Shown: positions 1 through 2,911 of the stretch, piece by piece
Layout: every line of letters begins with the position of its first letter
Numbering within the stretch: the stretch's first letter is position 1
DNA from: G023898405 sp964368985
Lineage (GTDB): Bacteria; Myxococcota; UBA727; JABDBI01
Length of the DNA: 5,601 nucleotides
Direction: 5' to 3'
Assembly (NCBI GenBank): GCA_964368985.1
Contig: CAYJDW010000135.1
Span: 1-5,601 of the forward strand
Notes under the pieces: model-generated
What the model was told of the DNA's origin: nothing
Database searches by the model: none
What the model saw: only the letters and a program-made list of their open reading frames with translations
Translations under genes and position numbers: made by a program

Positions 1-2
1 GA

Positions 3-95
3 TTTGAGCAGCTAAGATTAGATTTGATCACATTATTAGATACTGTTATTTGCCCATCTCTATACAAGGGGCAAAAGAAGCTCCAAATTTTTTGA
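3..95 (+). CDS. Possible C-terminal end of an upstream gene (partial)
   Basis: An open frame enters from the left edge and runs 30 codons to a TGA at 93-95. It reads as an amphipathic segment (EQLRLDLITLLDTVICPSLY) and then a basic end (KGQKKLQIF). It would be convergent with the cysteine-rich gene whose stop codon lies at 121-123, leaving only 25 bases between the two stops. I recognise no family. Thirty open codons can occur by chance in AT-rich DNA, so this rests on the protein-like composition and the sensible convergent layout. Sequence to the left of the window would decide it. Confidence 0.3.
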   Translation, partial: FEQLRLDLITLLDTVICPSLYKGQKKLQIF

Positions 96-120
96 GTAAG
101 CTTTGGAATGTTAGATTGCT

Positions 121-849
121 TTAAATTCCGCAATATTCCTTAACTCTGCAGACAAAAGTCCCAAGAAGCTGAGTTCCTTGCATGTAATGATAGACACACT
201 CCTGGCCTGTCTCGCCTATTAATTCGAGGCGAACCAATCTATTATCTCCAAGGTAAGTACATGCGGAAGATCGATGATTAGCGAGAAAGTCTAGCATTTC
301 TTCGCTAAAACCCACCAAATTGATAGTCCCGTATTTAATTGAACCAAATATTGCCTCGACAATTCTCGCACAATTAGTACGTGCAATACCGGCCATAATG
401 ACAGGCGTCCCATCCTCAAAATTCCAACAAGAATCGATTATTTCAGGGCATCTGCTGCTTACCACATAAGCCCCGTCGAGGCATTCACTGGAGCCGTCAC
501 ATTCATAAATTGATTGAAGAGCCGCATAAGGAAGTGATGACCCATTCGCAGCAACGGCGCAGGTGCCAACAACCAAGGCGGCTATGCAGAGTTTTCTATG
601 GCCTTGAACAAACTTTAATACGGCGGCTAGGGGGTTGCCTATTTGAGATGATGTATTGGCATTCTCATTTGGCATGCCATCCTCGCAGTCAAAGAAAACA
701 CAATCAGCATCTGGGTCCTCGCAATCAAAGAACACATAAGATTCTTCTGCCAAATTCGTGTGGTCATTAGGATTAGTAGCAACAACAAAAGATGAAGAGG
801 AAAGCACTAGTAAGAAGGACCAGCAATAATTCAAAATTGTTTTCTTCAT
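121..849 (-). CDS. Secreted cysteine-rich protein with duplicated VFFDCED motif, unknown function
   Basis: This encodes 242 residues. The start at 849 is chosen because GAGGAG sits four bases upstream and a clear signal peptide follows at once: Met-Lys-Lys, a hydrophobic core, and a likely signal peptidase I cut after VVA at residue 24. The protein is therefore expected in the periplasm or outside the cell. The mature part has 14 cysteines (43, 50, 55, 88, 97, 117, 123, 134, 141, 160, 197, 218, 234, 240), which suggests disulfides. Residues 39-45 and 51-57 are two copies of VFFDCED, 12 residues apart, in a very acidic segment. A hydrophobic stretch at about 87-101 could be a membrane segment or a buried helix. 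The remainder (102-242) looks like a compact globular domain ending CRVKEYCGI. The frame stays open upstream to a TTG at 1086, but that extension has no ribosome site and would bury the signal peptide. I do not recognise the family. It is transcribed away from the neighbouring secreted-protein genes. Confidence 0.85.
   Translation of the reverse strand: MKKTILNYCWSFLLVLSSSSFVVATNPNDHTNLAEESYVFFDCEDPDADCVFFDCEDGMPNENANTSSQIGNPLAAVLKFVQGHRKLCIAALVVGTCAVAANGSSLPYAALQSIYECDGSSECLDGAYVVSSRCPEIIDSCWNFEDGTPVIMAGIARTNCARIVEAIFGSIKYGTINLVGFSEEMLDFLANHRSSACTYLGDNRLVRLELIGETGQECVYHYMQGTQLLGTFVCRVKEYCGI
680..736 (-). repeat. Internal 36-base duplication encoding VFFDCED twice
   Basis: Two near-identical 21-base copies lie at 680-700 and 716-736, offset by exactly 36 bases (12 codons), inside the cysteine-rich secreted gene. 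They differ at only a couple of positions and both encode VFFDCED in frame. The low divergence suggests a recent in-frame duplication, or selection for a repeated acidic-cysteine motif that could bind metal or form disulfides. The binding role is inference only. Confidence 0.85.
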
Positions 850-853
850 AAAA

Positions 854-859
854 CTCCTC
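854..859 (-). promoter_or_regulatory. Shine-Dalgarno site that fixes the start at 849
   Basis: On the minus strand GAGGAG precedes the ATG at 849 by four bases. It lies inside the longer alternative reading frame, next to an in-frame ATG at 861 that overlaps the motif. The site therefore supports translation starting at 849, directly before the signal peptide. Confidence 0.8.
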
Positions 860-963
860 ATTAATACACTTCGACAAATGCATTTTCTTGCGCAGAAAGT
901 CTTTTTTTTCGGGCAAATACCTTCATAACGCCAACATCTCGGCATTATTTCTTCTGACGCGAA

Positions 964-993
964 ATTATAATTAAGCAATGGGAGCATATTCAA
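964..993 (-). promoter_or_regulatory. Candidate sigma-70-type promoter for the cysteine-rich secreted gene
   Basis: On the minus strand a TTGAAT box (988-993) is followed after 18 bases by a perfect TATAAT (964-969). Transcription would start near 957, giving a leader of roughly 108 bases before the ATG at 849. The match is good (four of six and six of six), but promoter-like strings are common in AT-rich DNA. Confidence 0.4.
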
Positions 994-1300
994 TGTGTAG
1001 CTCGCCAAGCAACCATCCCGCAAAGAAGATATACTGCCAAGAAAATCAGACAAATAAATTATGAGGCACGCTGCCTGAACGAACAAGGTGCGCGAAAGAG
1101 CTTTGTACTTGGCAGTGGCAAGAAGTGATGCGGAAATGGTTCAAAGGTTAATATATAAAGTTTTAGGACTTTTGGGCAGTTATTTCATGGCCTTAGTCTT
1201 GCTAGAAAAATTGCACGCACAGGCAAATTTTATTGCAAAAACCTGGCATCGCTTTTTTTACATTATTAAATAACTGTAGCAACAGCTAAAGGGGCTAATA

Positions 1301-1642
1301 ATGATAAAGATTTCTCCACTTATATGCGTATTCTTTTGTCTATCAACGAATGCAAGTATTGAACTTGCTAATCAAACATCACAAAGAGTAAACGTGATTA
1401 CCATGAAACAAGGTATCGCAAATAGTACATCTTTTCCTATAGAGCCAGGCATCACCGCGACCATCAACTATTGCCCTGATTTACTTCTCTTTTTGTCTCA
1501 GGACCGAAAATCTTTTGGCAACGTGCAACCAAACTGCAATGGAAATTATGTAATTTCCTTGGATAATGACTCCTCGCTCAATATAAATGAAGTTCGGGGA
1601 AATCTGGCATCGCCGGAGAGCTTAAGCCGTCCCAATAATTGA
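1301..1642 (+). CDS. Small secreted protein of unknown function
   Basis: This encodes 113 residues and starts at an ATG preceded by AAAGGGG (1288-1294) with six-base spacing. Residues 1-18 form a signal peptide with a hydrophobic core (PLICVFFCLS) and a T-N-A cut site, so the mature protein of about 95 residues should be exported. The mature sequence alternates short hydrophobic stretches with polar turns (IELANQTS, RVNVITMK, ATINYC, NYVISL), which suggests a small beta-sandwich. It has two cysteines (58 and 79) that could form one disulfide. The last 20 residues are polar, rich in Ser, Asn and Pro, and probably disordered. No family is recognised. It lies 133 bases before the TIMP-like secreted gene on the same strand, so the two could be co-transcribed, although inverted repeats lie between them. 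Confidence 0.8.
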   Translation: MIKISPLICVFFCLSTNASIELANQTSQRVNVITMKQGIANSTSFPIEPGITATINYCPDLLLFLSQDRKSFGNVQPNCNGNYVISLDNDSSLNINEVRGNLASPESLSRPNN

Positions 1643-1653
1643 ACTCACTCGAC

Positions 1654-1670
1654 GAACTTAATATAAGTTC
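1654..1670. repeat. Perfect 7-base inverted repeat after the small secreted gene
   Basis: GAACTTA and TAAGTTC are separated by three bases, 11 bases after the TGA at 1640-1642. The stem is AT-rich and is not followed by a run of T, so it is a poor intrinsic terminator. It could be a weak transcript end or a binding site. Confidence 0.4.
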
Positions 1671-1714
1671 CATTTATATCCCGATAATCCGCTTATTTAA
1701 CGAAAACAGATCCA

Positions 1715-1744
1715 TATCAAAGCTATATTGGTTGCGCTTTGATA
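1715..1744. repeat. 9-base inverted repeat upstream of the TIMP-like gene
   Basis: TATCAAAGC (1715-1723) and GCTTTGATA (1736-1744) are perfect inverted arms around a 12-base loop, ending 31 bases before the ATG at 1776. This position fits an operator, a leader hairpin that controls the TIMP-like gene, or a weak terminator for the gene before. No T-run follows, so I favour a regulatory site, but this is inference from position. Confidence 0.4.
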
Positions 1745-1765
1745 ATCTAATTTTATAGTTAAATT

Positions 1766-1770
1766 GGAGG
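1766..1770 (+). promoter_or_regulatory. Shine-Dalgarno site that fixes the start at 1776
   Basis: GGAGG lies five bases before the ATG at 1776. An alternative TTG start at 1764 would put this motif inside the coding region and add four residues ahead of the signal peptide, so ATG 1776 is preferred. Confidence 0.85.
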
Positions 1771-1775
1771 TTGTT

Positions 1776-2156
1776 ATGAAGTCCTTTTTATTAATCACTT
1801 CATGTTTATTCGGAGCCTATACTGCATTAGCCTGTAAATGTGCTCCTTCTATCTTAGCGGATAACTTTGGGAGAAGCTCGGAAGTTTTTTATGGTACTGT
1901 AACAAAAATTCAACATGGTTCTTCATCTAATCTCATTACTTTGATGGTCGATAAGAGCTGGAAAGGCTCAACGCAAGGCAGTGAAAAAGTTATTTCAACT
2001 GCGGGCAGCTCGAGCATGTGCGGCTCAACTTTTGAAGAAAAACAAACTTATCTCGTATTTGCGAACAATGGAAATACATCTATTTGTTCTGGAAATAAAA
2101 AAGGCCCATTGATCCCCGAAATAGAAACAGAGCTTACGCAATTGTCGGGCAAATAA
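1776..2156 (+). CDS. Secreted TIMP/netrin (NTR)-like domain protein
   Basis: This encodes 126 residues. A signal peptide spans residues 1-19, with an A-L-A cut site directly before Cys20. The mature protein therefore starts Cys-Lys-Cys-Ala-Pro-Ser. This CxC start, then SEVFYGTVTKI (35-45), a VDKSWKGS strand and turn (58-65), MCGSTFEEKQTYLVFA (81-96) and Cys104, follows the pattern of bacterial relatives of tissue inhibitors of metalloproteinases. In animal TIMPs the free N-terminal Cys chelates the catalytic zinc, and the first and third residues are disulfide-bonded to later cysteines. Here Cys20-Cys82 and Cys22-Cys104 would be the equivalent pairs, and there are exactly four mature cysteines. 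Inhibition of a metalloproteinase is inference; bacterial members are largely uncharacterised. ALAC is a poor lipobox, but a lipoprotein is not excluded. The same frame continues after the TAA into a cysteine-containing tail, so the protein may be a truncated form of a longer ancestor. Confidence 0.85.
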   Translation: MKSFLLITSCLFGAYTALACKCAPSILADNFGRSSEVFYGTVTKIQHGSSSNLITLMVDKSWKGSTQGSEKVISTAGSSSMCGSTFEEKQTYLVFANNGNTSICSGNKKGPLIPEIETELTQLSGK

Positions 2157-2324
2157 GGCTCATCTATTGATGCCTAGCATTTAGAGCCAAAAAAGGGATG
2201 GCTCACTGATTGTAAGGCATTTGAAAACGCTGGCCTTACTCCTTCGGTCACGAAGGAAGATTGTGGTGGTGATAAAACTTGTGAAGACCAAGTTAAGGAA
2301 TATCTCAAAAACTGCAATAAATAA
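2157..2324 (+). pseudogene. Stop-interrupted C-terminal tail of the TIMP-like gene
   Basis: The frame of the TIMP-like gene continues past its TAA (2154-2156) for six codons to a TAG (2175-2177), then runs open for 48 codons to a TAA at 2322-2324. The last part reads like genuine protein: KKGWLTDCKAFENAGL, then KEDCGGDKTCEDQVKEYL, then KNCNK, with four cysteines and charged helical segments. It contains no ATG, GTG or TTG start in its frame, so it cannot easily be a separate gene. An intrinsic terminator starts 12 bases after its stop. Each interrupting stop is one C-to-T change from a glutamine codon (CAA, CAG). The likeliest reading is a decayed C-terminal domain. A relic of a different gene that happens to be in phase is the alternative. 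Confidence 0.6.
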
Positions 2325-2336
2325 CTCATTAGAAAG

Positions 2337-2359
2337 AGCGGCTATTTAGCCGCTTTTTT
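2337..2359 (+). terminator. Intrinsic (rho-independent) terminator
   Basis: AGCGGCT (2337-2343), loop ATTT and AGCCGCT (2348-2354) form a perfect GC-rich 7-base-pair stem that runs straight into six T residues (2354-2359). It ends + strand transcription of the TIMP-like gene. The minus strand has no matching T-run, so the site is directional. Confidence 0.9.
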
Positions 2360-2513
2360 GTCCGGCGGCATGCAATATTTATGCTGGTCCTTAGTGGCAA
2401 TTCGCCTAAAATCATGATTTTGGCAGCCTCTATTATCTCAACGCTATGATTATTATTAGCTACATATAACGTATTTTTAAATGCGATAATATTTGACACA
2501 TTATTCATCATTA

Positions 2514-2655
2514 TCCCCAAACATCTCCTTCCTGATCGAGGAAGAGAGCATGAGCGTAAGATGCTGCAAACTGAACCATCGGTATCCAGAAAGAAACTGT
2601 TCTGGCTCCCCGGGGTCACAGCTTCGATATATGGCAAACCATCGATTAAAGTAGG
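2514..2655 (-). pseudogene. Relic of an RCC1-type repeat protein
   Basis: Two RCC1-like repeat ends are readable on the minus strand in different frames. In one frame (2655 down to 2566): PTLIDGLPYIEAV, then SFFLDTDGSV. In the next (2576 down to 2514): FAASYAHALFLDQEGDVWG, followed at once by stop codons. Both match the RCC1 pattern of a hydrophobic strand, small residues, H/S, a hydrophobic-Leu-Asp turn, Gly and Val-Trp. The two LD turns are 49 bases apart, whereas a normal RCC1 repeat is about 50 residues. Roughly 100 bases therefore appear lost between them, shifting the frame. A continuous 127-codon frame (2712-2329) crosses the area, but it carries only the first repeat and has no ribosome site, so I do not call it a gene. 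RCC1 proteins form seven-bladed propellers, and in bacteria such as Legionella they include Ran-GTPase activators. This copy should be non-functional. Confidence 0.6.
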
Positions 2656-2840
2656 AATAGATTTTTTACACCCATATATTATAAAGAGCACGTGCATGTG
2701 CGCGGTCATCATGATGCAAATAATCTTTGCGAATTCTTAGGCAAAATACCCTGGCATCTTCAATGCTCAATAAAATCGATTCTTTAGTCTTTGGTAATCA
2801 AGTACTAAGTTTTTAAGAAAAGTGTTTATTTTGCCAAGGA

Positions 2841-2868
2841 TTTACATTGTATTATTACGTGTTATTTT
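2841..2868 (+). promoter_or_regulatory. Weak candidate promoter for the large secreted gene
   Basis: TTTACA (2841-2846) is followed after 16 bases by TATTTT (2863-2868), giving a start near 2875 and a short leader before the ATG at 2912. A better TATAAT at 2893-2898 lies too near the ATG to leave room for the ribosome site. The surrounding DNA is so AT-rich that chance matches are likely. Confidence 0.2.
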
Positions 2869-2911
2869 AATGTGAATATTTTTATCAGTAGTTATAATTT
2901 AAAGGCTTTAA

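Larger units (their letters stand above)
850..1300. other. Divergent intergenic region without a convincing gene
   Basis: These 451 bases separate the minus-strand cysteine-rich gene from the + strand small secreted gene. They contain the Shine-Dalgarno site and candidate promoter of the former, and AAAGGGG (1288-1294) of the latter. Two open frames cross the stretch: a 79-codon upstream extension on the minus strand, and a 61-codon GTG-started frame on the + strand (1088-1273). Neither has a ribosome site or recognisable protein features. I see no tRNA-like or transposon-end structure. Confidence 0.6.
2360..2911. other. Decayed, mainly non-coding stretch between terminator and large gene
   Basis: Apart from the RCC1-like relic on the minus strand, these 552 bases hold no intact gene. 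Short open fragments in a second minus-strand frame lie at about 2342-2437 and 2666-2797. Both have protein-like composition but no start signal. They may be further pieces of the same decayed gene. The last 150 bases are very AT-rich and form the upstream region of the large gene. Confidence 0.55.

Noticed and set aside
510..770. 86-codon + strand frame
   Set aside because: It is antisense to the cysteine-rich secreted gene, which has a signal peptide and ribosome site. The composition (Arg, Gln, His) looks like a shadow.
850..1086. N-terminal extension of the cysteine-rich gene to a TTG at 1086
   Set aside because: It has no ribosome site, it would place the signal peptide internally, and it covers a good candidate promoter. 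The GAGGAG-preceded ATG at 849 is better.
1033..1116. 9-base inverted repeat ACTGCCAAG / CTTGGCAGT with a long gap
   Set aside because: The arms are 66 bases apart with no extension of pairing, so chance is the simplest explanation.
1088..1273. 61-codon + strand frame starting with GTG
   Set aside because: There is no Shine-Dalgarno site and no recognisable family, only one hydrophobic stretch that could be chance. It lies in the divergent promoter region.
2342..2437. 31-codon minus-strand open fragment ending in KKAAK
   Set aside because: The end is produced by the terminator hairpin sequence, the start is a stop codon, and the overlapping strand is equally open. There is not enough evidence for a gene end.
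2329..2712. 127-codon minus-strand frame as an intact gene
   Set aside because: It lacks a ribosome site, reads through the terminator hairpin, and holds only one RCC1-like repeat while the next repeat is in another frame. It is better read as a pseudogene relic.
2893..2898. Perfect TATAAT as the -10 box of the large gene
   Set aside because: Transcription would start around 2905, on top of the AAAGG ribosome site, leaving almost no leader before the ATG at 2912.
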